Below, one piece after another: positions 1-11,335 of a stretch of DNA of 64,000 nucleotides. Numbering within the stretch: position 1 is the stretch's first letter; every line of letters begins with the position of its first letter. The stretch comes from Distichodus sexfasciatus (taxonomy: Eukaryota; Chordata; Actinopteri; Characiformes; Distichodontidae), in assembly GCA_032718565.1 (NCBI GenBank), contig JAVGVS010000167.1, positions 511,833 to 575,832 on the forward strand, written 5' to 3'. The translations under genes were made by a program, and so were the position numbers. Under the pieces are notes generated by a model. It was given only the letters and a program-made list of their open reading frames with translations. It was not told where the DNA came from and made no database searches.

Positions 1-147
1 AGCGAGTTGTGGAATTTATATTTAGACTAAGGTAAAAATCAAATGTAATAAGATGGAGGTCAGAAATAATACTGGTCTGAGGCAGTACTGTTACATTATC
101 TACATTAAGACCAAACGATAGGATTAAATCAAGGGTGTTACCACTTG
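1..147 (-). mobile_element. L2 LINE fragment (endonuclease region)
   Basis: This stretch is nearly collinear with the endonuclease part of the long minus-strand L2 copy further right (about 37261-37410), including the block around 'cagaaataatactggtctga'. It is a truncated non-LTR retrotransposon piece lying in the rhpn1 intron upstream of the first visible exon. Neither the LINE 5' nor 3' end is present. From 148 to 416 I see only AT-rich intron and no repeat I can name. Confidence 0.85.
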
Positions 148-416
148 CTCCACCTGGTCCGCAGTGAGCGCTGATGGACAGAGCCAGTGCTGGGCGCGCA
201 AATCTGCCCGCATTCTACACCAGTTGCCACAAGAGTGCATGGAAAAATGCACAGACAACGTCAGGAGCAAGGTTAACACGAGTTGGAGGGGTTCCTTTAG
301 TGATTATTATGTTGTGTAAATTGTTAAAAACTGTACAATGTACATAATAAATAAAGAGGAGGTGTGTTTAAACTTTTCACTGGTATTGTGTGTAACATGA
401 CCCTTTTTTCCACCAG

Positions 417-3400
417 GTACGACTCTCTAACTGGTGTACCATCATGTCAGAGAGCACTGGCTTTCGAAAAAGGAAGTGTTTTATTCAACATTGGGGCACT
501 TTACACTCAAATCGGTGCAAGGCAAGACCGGTCCACACTGTCTGGCCTTCATGATGCTATAGATGCCTTCCAGAGAGCCGCTGGTACCATATTTTATTAA
601 TTTATTGCTAATAGTTTTGTCAGTGCTTTCGTCTGATCGGGCGCGGGTTTGTAGTTGTACATTTTTGTACAGTTGTACAAGTGTTGTACATTTTGACCTT
701 AATATTGATCTATTATTAATGACTGCTTCCCACAACTGTTTGATAGTCCAATATGTAGAACGTTTTGCCTTTTAGTATTGAGCACGGAACTTGAGTACAC
801 CCAACGGCATGTAAGAAATATAATTTTCCCTTATGACATTTATATATTTTTTTCAGGATAACACTTAGTTGACTAATTTCGTGCAAGTAAAACTGTGCAG
901 ATCTATTTTGATTTTGACTTCTAAAAACTCTCTGATTGTTTGTCATTCAGTAAGATGCATCGCTTTTGGGAAACCACCCCTAATACATTTATAAAGATCA
1001 TTGTTTTTTAAGCAAATGTATTTAACACTTAAAAATTTAATATTAGAGATAAAATATGTTTTTTATTAATTACGATAATCTATTTAGGAAACCACAATGG
1101 GGCAATGTTAAGGTTTTAGGCCATGTATTACAGCTCATTTGCTCATTCACAATCTTGTCTGCTTTCTTTATATGATATTAGTGGTGCTTTCTTAAATGCC
1201 ACTATAAACAAACATGCCTTTGTAATTTACATAATGAAGGATACTGACAATATATAGTCGAAATGTCAATATATACTTTTAATTATCTGGAAAATACACT
1301 TTCAGCTCAGCAAACAAATTTTCATTTCAAGCCACTTTTTCCAACAGGTTCTTTTCTCTACTTGCAAGAGAATTTTTCTAATGCTCCCAGCCTAGACATG
1401 AGCTGTCCTGCACTGAGCATGCTCGTTCGCCTCATGGTCGCTCAGGTAAAGAACATTAATGTTACTTTTAATTACTTTTTAATGAAATATTTATATTATA
1501 ATTACAGGCACTGATTAAACGTTGAGGAATCACGCAAGCTCCTATCATGGCCATATACAAGTGTACAAATATATAACGTCTGTTTTTAGCTGAATGTGCA
1601 GCATGTTTCATAATGCATTCTGACAAAGATATATATTTTAAATTTTGCTCTGTAGGTTCAGGAATGTATTTTTGAGAGGGTCCCACAAACTATGCAGGAG
1701 GATGATCTCATGTCAAACCTGCAGGCAGCTCAAGAGGCAGCACGGGTACACGCATACACACAAATCTAATATTAAACAAATAGACAAAACAGATTTTTTT
1801 TCAATTCAGAAGTCTAGTGAATGATGCTTTATATGCTGTGGAATATGTGTTTTAGGTTTCAGATGTGTATTCCCTGGTGCTGCAGGCCATGTCAGTGCCT
1901 TTGCTGAAGGATTATGTTCCATTTTCGTGGCTCTTTGTCGTTCAGGTCAAAACTCAGCACTTCAGAGCCTTGGCTCATTATTACGCTGCTGTCGCACTGT
2001 GTGACTGCTCAGGTAAGCGTGTTTATTTTTGTGTTGAACAAACCAAAAACATTTGAATCATTTATATATAATTGATTATATCAGGGCTTTTCAACCGGCG
2101 GTCCGCTGCCCCATTGTGGTCCGCGGTGGCTTTGCAGGTGGTCCGTGACATGCAATCCAGTTTTACTACTGAAATCTTTTTTCTAAAATTATTTACTGCT
2201 TATTCTGAGTGCTGGTCCCTGGGACAGAAGCAGTTGAAAACCCCTGGATTATATCATAATGACATTGCTTAGTGATTTCTGGCTACGGCATAGAAATTCT
2301 AGTTAAAAAGAACGTCCCAGTAGTAACTATAGCTGCCCAGTCTGTATATTACTATTATTACTCAGATATGGTTAGCAGCAGTATAATATTTAATGTTAAA
2401 AAAAACTATTTTATGTTACAGTGCTTTAAAACAACCTAACAACCATTATCCGAACCGCTGAATCCCTGTCAGGGTCGCGGGTACTGTAGCCTATCCCGGG
2501 AACTTACTGCGCAAGACGGGGACCAACCCTGGGCAGGCGCCAACACACCACAGGCACACACACTCACACAATCACACTCTCACCTTATGGGGCCAATTTA
2601 CATTTGCCAATTATCTTACAAAGCATGCCTTTGGACCGTTGGAGGAAACCGGAACACCCGCAGGAAACCTGTGCGAACACAGAGAGAGCACACAAACTCC
2701 ACACAGAAAGGCCCTGCGGCCAACCCGTGGATCGAACCCAGGACCTTTCCGCTGTGAGGCAGCAGAGCTAATCACTGCGCCACCTGCTAAATATTAGTAA
2801 ATAACATTAAAAATAATAAATAGTATATAAATGTGAATAAATAAATTCTCAGTATTGACGAAGTTTATTCTATTACAACTGGCCTTAAATTCTGGCAGTA
2901 AGTGAGAATGGTGTTGCAGAAATTTGCAGAAAGCATTTGTTGCTAACAATAGAGAAGCTATGATGACCATATGTGTATGTTTTATGTTCATTTCAAAAAA
3001 AAAAAAAAAACTGTCGTAATGAAACCGCTTAGTACGCTGGTCAGAATAACACAGGCAATACTTCACAAAGTTTATGTACAAATACAACTACTTATACAGA
3101 AAGCAGCAAAGTAAAGTTCCTGATCACCTGACCTGGTGCAACTAAACCTGAGTACCTGTTGGAAAATTAAGTTGTGGGGACGCAAGATTGTGCACCACTG
3201 AAGAGTTAATTACCTTATTGACAGTGCATTATTTACCACAGTTTTATTGTTAAGTGCTAAATTGTTAGCATCTAGCTCATGAGGAGATCTAGTTCAGTGT
3301 TTTGCAGTGTACAGTTTACAAGTCGTCATAATGTACATTAGAGACAATGTAGCCATGCTGTTTTGTAACAAATTTGAAAACATGTCTCTGGAGATCTCAT

Positions 3401-6400
3401 TACAGATAAATAAAATGTGTTGAACTACATATTTAATGCTGTTCCTTGTTTTTTTTGCCATCACAGCTGGGATTGGTACAGATGAGGCTGGTGGTTTAGC
3501 GATCAAGGCTCTAATCCAGGTCCACACCAGACCTCCAGACGGGCTATGTCTGCAAGAACCAGAGGACAGACTGAGATTGGGTTTGTGCTATTTTTGTATG
3601 AAATTTACTAAAATTTGTCTGGATATATAATACAGATCTACACAAAACTCCTGCAAAGGTTAATTTAACCCTTTCATCCATGAATTGTCATGGTGCGGTT
3701 GGGAGAAGGAGGTGAGGACACTGTTGCAGGCATAACAAAAAAGGGTTTATTGAAGGGAACAAGCAGGGTGAACACAATGGTGGCAAAAAGGCAGCAATAA
3801 AAACCAGGGCAAAAATGCAGGGGAAAACCCAGGACAGAACTACATGAAAAAACAGGAACAAAGTACAAATGAAAGATGGGGCTCATGCTCCCAGTACTTA
3901 TTCTGTGGTGAACTGAAGAATCCTCCATGGGGAAATGGAAAGAGCAATATCCTGGTGCTCTGATACCCATGAGGCAAAAACTGAAACGATCCGGACACTG
4001 GAAAGAAATGGCAGCCTGATCAGACAGGGATTTACTGGGAGACACGAGCCTGGGGCAAAACACAAGAAACAGGGGTGAACAACATGAGCAAATAACGAGA
4101 ACGAAATGGAATCCAAAAATCCAGGGTGAAAGAGCAGAGCTAAGGCAGGGTAACAAACTGACAAGAACCAAAATGTAAACCACAACCACACATATCACAA
4201 GGGAGACAGACTCAGGGAAATACAGGTCAAACAGCATTAAACAAAGCCACACAACTCAACAAACAAGTGCTTGCACCAATTCCAAACTCAAGGCAAACGA
4301 GACACAGGTGAAAGTAAGGAAAAAGGCAGAGGCCAGAAGAGCAGGGGAGGATCCACCACCAGCACCCCTTACAGAGGCTGAAGAGACAAAAGTCAAAGTA
4401 AACTTTGTCATCTCTGCATATACTGTACAGATCAGTATACAGAGAGAAGAGAAGACGTGGCTCCAGGTTTTACAGTGCAATAAGAAACGGGGGACAAAGA
4501 GCAAAAGGGCACGTGGAATAAACAATATATAAATACAATACAAAATATACACTTTAAACTAGGAATGGAGCATTAAATATAACTTTAAACTAGAAGTAGA
4601 TAGAGAGACAATTTGGATGCAGTATTGCCTACAAAAGTAGAAATTGACTTGTACACTGAATGTGCAAGAGGTTAGAAACAGTTTCAATATGAAAAATTCT
4701 ATATCCAGTCTATTAATAAAACGGTATCTCTTAAGAAGTCTGACTAACATTTAAGTTTGTCGAAGCACTGGTCAATCAGTAAAGTCCAAGTAAAATTTAT
4801 TGTCATCGCTGCTATATATTGTACAAAGGAAAAGGAACAAATAAGGGACTAAATTATATAAATAGACTATAATAATAATATATAATAATTATATAATAGA
4901 CATATAATACGACAGAGCCTTGATAGGAATATGAGTTCCATCTGTGCAGCCAGTCACACCAAAAAATCCTAAAATATATTGGGCAGACTGAGAACAGTTG
5001 AAAAAGAGGCACCTTACCGATGTAATTGATCATTTAATAGAAGACAGGCATATTAAAGAAATATAAAATGGAAATTCGAAAGCTTTCAGTTAGTAATTTT
5101 GTGTGGAATTGCAAAAAGTGTAGTTTGAGTGCAAGGATCACATTTCTGACGCATCGACAGACGGTTGCCTTGGAAACGCGTTCAGCGTCACCAATATTAT
5201 AAAAAAAAACTTCCATTGGCAAAGAAACGAATTCCGATACGAAGAACTTGTTCAGAACTATGAGCATGTGTACGATGTGTTATGCGACCGTCATGGGGGC
5301 TGAGAATATTGTTGAAATAAATGTTGTACTGTGAAGAAAAACAGAAACACTCCTAACAAAGAAAATAATAGATTAAAAATAAAACATCCAACCGGGGTCT
5401 GATCACTTTTCCTGACGAAGATTTATGCGAATAATGTGTTTTTCGATGTTAATGGGTTCATCGAAAATAGGGCACGCCATGTCTGAGCACTTACGCCTTT
5501 AGTTTCAAGGTGATAAAACTGGAAACTCGGAGTTACTGGAGGAAAACCTGCGAGCGAGCAGGTTAGCTTCACGGAGTATGTTGCCGCAGTAACCGACTCG
5601 GAGTTAGGCTGAACTGGCTTTGTGAAATACCCCGAATCGTGAATTACGGAATTTCTACTTTTTATTGGTTTTGAATAACTGGACCAGACTTGCTCATGTT
5701 GTACAGATGTAATTTGGTGTAGCAGTGGCATACTGTTAGGATATTCAGTTAGGGGTTGTAGGTTAGCCTGACTCTGCAGTACCTCTAGCACTACCACCAT
5801 ACTTAGGCTATGTAAGCTGTTTTTATCAGAGCAATTGATACGCACTAAATACATAGAATTTTGCAGCATTAGACACATAACAGCAAGTAGTGGCATTGCC
5901 CCTTAAGAGAAAAAGATGTTTTGTTGAGTGACTTCATCTTTAAGGTGTGAAAGTTCAAGTATAAAGTACTTAGTATATCCATAAATAAGTTATATAAACA
6001 AATAATAGTGCATAATTCTTGAGTACAATATCAAAGTGACATTGCTCAAATAATTTACACCATTAATTGTGTACCACACTTGTTTGTGTGGCTGGCGTGT
6101 GTCTGTTTTTCAGGTAAAGCTCATTTACGCAAAGCTATCATAAGACACGAGGAGGCACTGCGTCTTCACAGTGTATGCAAGATGCTCCGCAAAATGGACA
6201 TTCTCCAGGAAGTTCTTTCCCATGCACACACACGCTCCTTAGAAAAGTACTCAGATATTGATCAAGAGGATGATTTTAGTGAAATTGCAGAGGCTCCAGA
6301 GATTCAGTGTGAGTGAAGAATGAAATACTTGATTTTTTCACCTGATCAGCACTGTAGAGGTTTACATGATTATAACCTGTTAAGTGGGAGAAATCATCTT

Positions 6401-8144
6401 TCATTGAATTTCCTAGAAATGTCATATAACCCAGAAATAATAATCTCTGACTTCTTTCTTTACACAGTAAAGTGGATGTTGGCTTCAGTAACCTTTTCTA
6501 TCCTCGCTCTTTCAGCTCACACTCATCAAAAACCTGATATTAAAACTCCTGTTTTCAGCTCAGTTAGAGTGAAGGACATCTTTCACCGACTGGTAATAGA
6601 GACAATTTTTTTTACACTTGTTTGTCTTCAAGCACACACACACAAATATTCATGGTCACCCATGCTCACAGAGGAATAACCCAAAGAAGATTTATTTTGG
6701 AATATTCAAATTTCACTATATTACATTAGATGTGTTAAATGAAAATAATTCTCTTTTGCTGCCAGTTGACAATATGTATTCCTTTGTGTGTGATATCATG
6801 TATGCAGGGACCTCTATCTGTATTTTCTGCTCGAAATCGATGGGTGGGTCGCCGTCTGTGTCTAGTTCGAAGAGAGGAGGGACTTGGTCTCACTCTCCGA
6901 GGTGACTCACCAGTTCTGGTTGCTGGTGTGTTGCCAGGGGGATGTGCAGCAGTAAGGAGGTTTACATCATAGAACTGAATAAAAATTGTTATAACAGAAA
7001 AGAAGTTGGCATGGCTAACAGTTAACAGAAGCCAGCTTCCTCAGATTATTGTATTCAAATATGCAATGCTGTGTTACAAGAACTAAATCATTATAAATCA
7101 TATGCTTTGAATCATGATTAGTATAATGTCACTGTGATATTTTTTAAATTGTATTCTTTAATTTTATTTAGATTTTCTCCAATATTAGCTCTAAATAGAG
7201 TGGTGTATAAAGTACCTAAAACCCATACTTAAAGCCATACATAAACAAGCTGTGCATTTGATTCCACATGAATGAATGTATGAAAATGTCTGATATTAAC
7301 AGTACTAAAGTATTTTGCTGCTATTGGTTAGCCATTGCAAGAAATAATTTACTCAATATATTAAAGCTAAGTGTTTTAAAAATATATCAGTTCCCCTATT
7401 CCTTTAATTACAAATGATGAGGACTTGTGGGAAAATGTACAGTTCACATTAATGCAAGAACGTTTATCACAAAACTGGTCTTGTGCCAGTTAGAGAACAT
7501 GTGCGGGTGGTTGGTTCACTCTTTTAGTATCAGTTTTCAAAAAAAAAAAAATCATTAGAGCTGAACTGAACTGTTCTTTTCAGGGTGAGATGTTGGCTGT
7601 AGGTCTTGTAGTTGTACTATGCTGCACTAAAAAACAAACTGCTGTCCTTCTTAAAGTAAAGTGTAGTGTTTCCATTGTAGGAGGCAGGACTGCGTGAGGG
7701 AGATTATATAGTTGCTATAAATGGCTTGGATTGCAAGTGGGCTGAACATGCAGAGGTAGTGCATGCTCTGAAAAGTTGCACAGAAAGAGGAGTGGAACTT
7801 GACGTCATTTCGTTGTACACACATGAGGTAAACACACACAGGACAACACTTTTTGGTTTAATCATTTTTGAATCTTAGAAGTTTCAACATCTAAAAGATT
7901 TTCTATAGCTGATGCAGGACATGTTTTGTCTTAGGTTGAGAGAAAGGCAGGCCCACTTTCACCTACCAGTGACAAAGAGACTTGGTTTAGATATAAGCAA
8001 CAAGATGGGGACAACCTCAGAAGCTCAAACACCTTACTGAATTGGACCTGGAGAGGTGGAGTTGGCAGCGGAGTTACAAAGAGATTTGGAAGCTCTTTCA
8101 GCCTTCCTTTTGGCAGTTTACATGAGAGTGAGTCCATGTACTGA
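417..8144 (+). CDS. rhpn1: rhophilin (RHPN1-like), 3' ten exons, partial gene
   Basis: Rhophilins are RhoA-binding scaffold proteins with an N-terminal HR1 domain, a BRO1 domain and a PDZ domain. Visible exons, all with AG/GT borders and compatible phases: 417-583, 1348-1445, 1656-1745, 1856-2012, 3467-3580, 6114-6308, 6516-6592, 6808-6951, 7681-7827 and 7935-8144 (stop TGA). They encode 465 residues. The first exons give the BRO1 core (LAFEKGSVLFNIGALYTQIG, DYVPFSWLF). Exons 6808-6951 and 7681-7827 give the PDZ domain, with the carboxylate-binding loop GLTLRG and the EGDYIV motif. The last exon encodes a serine-rich tail that includes TLLNW. RGDSPVL in the PDZ loop and the tail point to RHPN1 rather than RHPN2. 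Start codon, HR1 domain and the beginning of BRO1 lie left of the window. No frame break was seen. The acceptor of 3467 and the donor of 3580 (gtttgt) are weaker than the rest. Confidence 0.95.
2082..2246. mobile_element. Short hAT-type MITE with perfect 8-bp TSD
   Basis: A 165-bp element whose ends form imperfect inverted repeats (CAGGGCTTTTCAAC at the left, reverse complement of GTTGAAAACCCCTG at the right). It is flanked by the identical octamer gattatat at 2074-2081 and 2247-2254. CAGGG termini plus an 8-bp duplication are the hallmark of hAT elements. It has no coding capacity and sits in the rhpn1 intron after exon 1856-2012. Confidence 0.92.
2430..2790 (-). mobile_element. tRNA-derived teleost SINE
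   Basis: Read on the minus strand, the element starts with a tRNA-like head: GTGGCGCAGTG-type A box followed by GGGTTCGATCC-type B box about 40 bases on. It continues with the body common in fish SINEs (GCCTTTCTGTGTGGAGTTTG, then CGGTTTCCTCC) and the tail ending near GGATTCAGCGGTTCGGATAA. It lies within an rhpn1 intron. A 5'-truncated copy of the same family is at 61570-61765. Assignment to the Mermaid/DANA-type group is from memory of the consensus. Confidence 0.8.
3686..4373 (-). mobile_element. LTR-like element, probable solo LTR
   Basis: The left edge is TGTCATGG, the reverse complement of a CCATGACA LTR end. The right edge (ccttaca) would read TGTAAGG on the minus strand. A minus-strand AATAAA (seen as 'tttatt' near 3747) fits an R-region polyadenylation signal. 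The same TGTCATG edge recurs at 30283 and 41836. The flanking pentamers do not match, so the right border is uncertain. Long reading frames inside look non-coding: low complexity and no retroelement motifs. Confidence 0.45.
4374..4910. other. Intronic repeat-like DNA, unclassified
   Basis: Within the long rhpn1 intron between 3580 and 6114. The part around 4390-4470 resembles the 3' tail of a dispersed repeat (compare 'actttgtcatctctgcatat'). Around 4783-4805, 'aagtaaaatttattgtcat' looks like another retroposon tail. No coding sequence is recognised. Confidence 0.4.
4911..5265 (-). pseudogene. PIF/Harbinger transposase relic
   Basis: The minus-strand translation contains GDAERVSKATVCRCVRNV followed, after a gap, by GCTDGTHIP. 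Both are characteristic of HARBI1-like DDE transposases; the D of TDGTHIP corresponds to the first catalytic aspartate. Between the two blocks the frame is disturbed and expected sequence is missing. The remaining catalytic residues are not found, so this is a decayed fragment. It lies in the rhpn1 intron between 3580 and 6114. Confidence 0.8.
5266..6113. other. Intronic sequence, no recognised gene
   Basis: Rest of the rhpn1 intron. A 157-codon open frame at 5423-5896 on the minus strand has no recognisable domain and no splice or promoter support. It may be part of the decayed Harbinger element at 4911-5265 but I could not show this. Confidence 0.5.
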
Positions 8145-9184
8145 CAGAAACACAAAAATGATTGAATCATGCAGTTTGCTTATCATTTAATAATAGTTGC
8201 TTGTAGTTGATCTTTTATTCCAACTTCTTGGGTTTAAAATACATGTATAGTCAAGAAATACAAAATAGGATGCATTTCCTCTACATGTCTGTTTTCAGTT
8301 TTTTCTCATTGTGCTGTGTGATCATGTACCACAAATGTAGCTTTTTATTTAGAATTGTGTCCAGCTTTGAAAATCACAGTTTGAGGTAATGATGAGTATT
8401 TTTTTTTCTTTTAGAAAATATAAGTGAAATCATTATAAAATCAGTGAACATATATTTGTTAATAGTTTCTTTTAAATGAGTAAGAATATATGATGAAAAT
8501 GGATTTTACTTTGAAAAAGAACTGTTGATGTCATTATGTGTTATGTGAAATATTTTTGTGTAGGTTTGTAGGATTTCTCTGTTACAATTACAGGTCACTC
8601 ACTAACAGTCACTTTTTAAAATATCAGTATGCCATTTTTTAGTCTTCTCATTTTTGATTTTGTCAGTAACATTGTTGCCACTGTAGTTTATTTTTAGCAT
8701 TTTGGTATCTTTAAAATGGAATAATTTTTTTTTTCTTTATGGGAAACTGGAGAAATTGCACAATTGCTAAAACAACAATTTTGCATCACTTTTTATTTTA
8801 TTTTATTTATTTGTCCTTTGTGTAAAGACTCAAATAGTCTTGACATATTTCACTTTTTTATTTACATTCTGTAGACCACATTCTTGTCTGTTATGTCATT
8901 CCAAACTTTTTTACCCTATTAATGTATGCTCTAAAGGAGGAAGTTTGTTGATGAGTAGTAGAATCACGCATGGATGCTAAGCATTTCCAGACAAGCAAAC
9001 TGTCTTCATATTAAGCATGGTATTAATTTATAAACTATAGTACATAATAAGCATTAGTACAATAAATAATGTTTTCAAAGACTATTTTCTGCTAATAAAC
9101 TATATGCAGATTAGAAAAAAAATACTCAAAAACCAAGTAGAAAACAGACTTAAAACAAAAAATTGGTATAAAGCAGAAGATTAG
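8145..9184 (+). other. rhpn1 3' UTR / 3' flank
   Basis: AT-rich, T-run-rich sequence after the rhpn1 stop, with no coding potential. The clearest AATAAA hexamer I saw is at 9061-9066, about 0.9 kb after the stop, and could end the transcript. This is weak evidence because the sequence is AT-rich. Confidence 0.4.
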
Positions 9185-9576
9185 ATAGAGGTAGATATTG
9201 TCAATTTTATTCTTGGATCTTGTGAATTTTTCATGGCAAATTTTCCACCACCTGAACGTGGTTACCAGTGTAAAAAGCCGACAGGTCTGAAGAGGTTGGC
9301 TACTCGGGGAGAAATGAGGCTTGTAAGTGTAAGATACACTCATGTTCAGACATATTACAAGAATAATTTAACACAGAATTAATACCATCTTCACAAAGCA
9401 GATAAACAGACTCTGTGTGCTGCTAATGAGAGAAATATATCCACATTTTGTGATTTATTCACTCAGTTTCTTTACTGGTTTGAGAGTTCAGATGATAAGT
9501 CCAGGCGGTACCCAAGTCTTGTGCAAATACCCTCCATCCTTAAACTGATATCCCAAGAGAGATTCCATGTCTTAAG
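9185..9576 (+). CDS. Two exon-like ORFs of an unrecognised gene
   Basis: The first open stretch runs from 9185 to a clean donor at 9323 (CTT|gtaagt) and includes FFMANFPPPERGYQCKKPTG and LKRLATRGEMRL. The second starts after an acceptor (ttattcactcag, about 9456-9467) and runs to a consensus donor (AAG|gtaagt near 9576). It encodes FLYWFESSDDKSRRYPSLVQ followed by IPSILKLISQERFHVLR. Phases agree: the first ends on a codon boundary and the second opens in frame. The amino-acid texture is protein-like and unlike the nearby repeats. I do not recognise the family. The acceptor of the first exon is not obvious. It could be a small intact locus, a remnant, or the start of a gene broken up by the L2/hAT insertions that follow. 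Confidence 0.4.
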
Positions 9577-9627
9577 GTAAGTAAAAAAAAACACTTGCTA
9601 AAAGACTTGTTCTACCTTTCTATTGAC

Positions 9628-11020
9628 AAATTCAATTCAACTTATTTTTAATTAAATTTTATTTATATGGTGCTCTTAACAACAGTCATTGTCACCAGTA
9701 GTTGTAAATGAGGTCACTCACTTACTGCGGTGCAAGACCATTTAGAGGTTTAAAAGTCAAGAGCAGGGGTGGAAGTAACGAATTACAAATACTCACGTTA
9801 CTGTAATTAAGTAGATTTTTTGGGTACTCGTACTTTTATGAGTAGTTTTTCAAGTGTGTAATTTTACTCGTACTTGAGTACAATTTACACCATGTAATCT
9901 ACTTCGCTACTTATAAAATCAAAAGTCGCTACTGAGTTCGCCCACAATTTGAATTAATATTCAAACCTTTCATCTGCATCTTTGCAGCCAATAACGCTGT
10001 GCAATCGCGACCACGCCAATGAATCTGTGACGTAAGCAAACAATAAACTCTCCTGCAGCAGCAGGCACAGGTGTCTGGAGGTACTACACAGTGGAGTACA
10101 AACTAATTTATAGACTGAAGATTTGGAGACAAAGAAGCCAAAATGGGAAAATGGAGCCAAACGAAGCCAGATAGACTCTGTTAATTTAGAAAACCAGCTC
10201 TTGCTGAAACTGAACAAAAGGTTCAGAAAGTGAAGTGTGACAGAAATGCTATTATGTCTAAGAGTTTAAGACACTTACCTGCCTGTTGTTCGCAGTGTAT
10301 TGGGAAAAGTTTAAACTGTTCTATGCATGTTCAAAAACATTTTTGTCATTGTTTTAACAAACAAAATTCCTGCTTTATATCTACATTTATTTACAAAACA
10401 AATTGCCTTTCTATACCTTGTTCATCTGAGAAATGTGCTTTGAACGTAGATATTTTATACTGGTGAATCGAAACGAATGCCTGCTATTGACGACGCAATA
10501 AAACATCCATCGGTTAAAAAGTAATTAGTACTCTGAGTAGTTTTTGAGAAGAGTACCTTGTACTTTTACTCAAGTATTTTTTTAACACCAGTACTTTTAC
10601 TTGTAATTGAGTACATTTTAACCAATGTAACAGTACTTGTACTTGAGTACAAATTTTCAGTACTCTTTCCACCTTTGGTCAAGAGGAGTATTTTATAGTC
10701 GACACAAAATTTAACTGGCAGCTAATGGAGTGAAGATAGAATTGGGATGATATGATCATATTTTTTAGTTTAAGTGAGGACTCTGGCTGCTGCATTCTAG
10801 ACTAGCTGGAGATTATTTAATGACCTATTTGGACAACCGGAGAATAAGACATTACAGTAATCGAGCCTGGAGGTAATAAACGCATTAACCAGTTCCTCTG
10901 CATCTTGGAAGGATAGCATGTTTTTTAGTTTGGCAATATTACAGAGTTGAAAGATGATGGTGCAATGTTAATGTTAGAAGCACAACCCTGATCAGCAGAT
11001 AGGTGGAGATCATTCACTAC
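9628..11020 (-). mobile_element. L2 LINE 3' part, minus strand, interrupted by a hAT element
   Basis: The left edge is the L2 3' tail in reverse (caattcaattcaac, then 'atttatatggtgctcttaacaac'). After the nested hAT element (9764-10677) the L2 sequence resumes at 10686. Its reverse complement encodes the usual C-terminal region (LQLV-NAAARVLT, then the block around LPVKFCVDYK). The end near 11020 matches the reverse-transcriptase block encoding LLSADQG. Internal deletions relative to the longer copies are present. Confidence 0.8.
9764..10677. mobile_element. hAT non-autonomous element with perfect 8-bp TSD
   Basis: Termini are CAGGGGTGGAA at the left and ..TTTCCACCTTTG at the right. Both subterminal regions are built of repeated 'tacttgagtac / gtacttttactc' motifs on opposite strands. 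The target duplication gtcaagag is identical at 9756-9763 and 10678-10685. The 914-bp interior has no transposase. It is inserted into the minus-strand L2 fragment at 9628-11020, so it is younger than that fragment. Confidence 0.93.
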
Positions 11021-11335
11021 ACTGGTAGTTTAGTAGAATGGAGCCAATGATAAACTTTGGAGAATCATCTTCTACCATCACTGGTAGAGGTTGTGGTGCT
11101 ATTTGCAGATTAGCTTCCTTTTTTTCATCCAGTGATTCTCCAGTCACTGGTGCCAATATACAGTCTGGATATGGTGCAATGGTCTTGAATTTGGGAAAGG
11201 GCACCTGCTTTGCTGTTCTTATGTTCTTGCCCAGAAGACTAACAATCAAAAAGTATCAATTAAAAAACCATCTCGCCTTTCAGTGGCTGTTTTATATACT
11301 TAAGCATTGTTTCGTCATGTCACATCATGTACTGT
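11021..11335. other. Unassigned segment with open frames on both strands
   Basis: Between the L2 fragment and the next hAT element. The minus strand (11010-11249) and the plus strand (11038-11403) are both open. The minus translation (for example VPFPKFKTIAPYPDC) looks more protein-like, but no family is recognised and no convincing splice sites frame it. I leave it uncalled. Confidence 0.3.

Noticed and set aside
3674..4252. 192-codon open frame on the minus strand with many hydrophobic residues
   Set aside because: Lies inside the LTR-like element, has low-complexity Phe/Leu/Ser/Cys composition and matches no retroelement protein; most likely a chance frame.
5423..5896. 157-codon minus-strand frame in an rhpn1 intron
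   Set aside because: No domain, promoter or splice evidence; left unnamed.
11010..11249. Protein-like minus-strand frame with a proline-rich stretch
   Set aside because: No recognisable family or splice sites, and the plus strand is open over the same region; not enough for a gene call.
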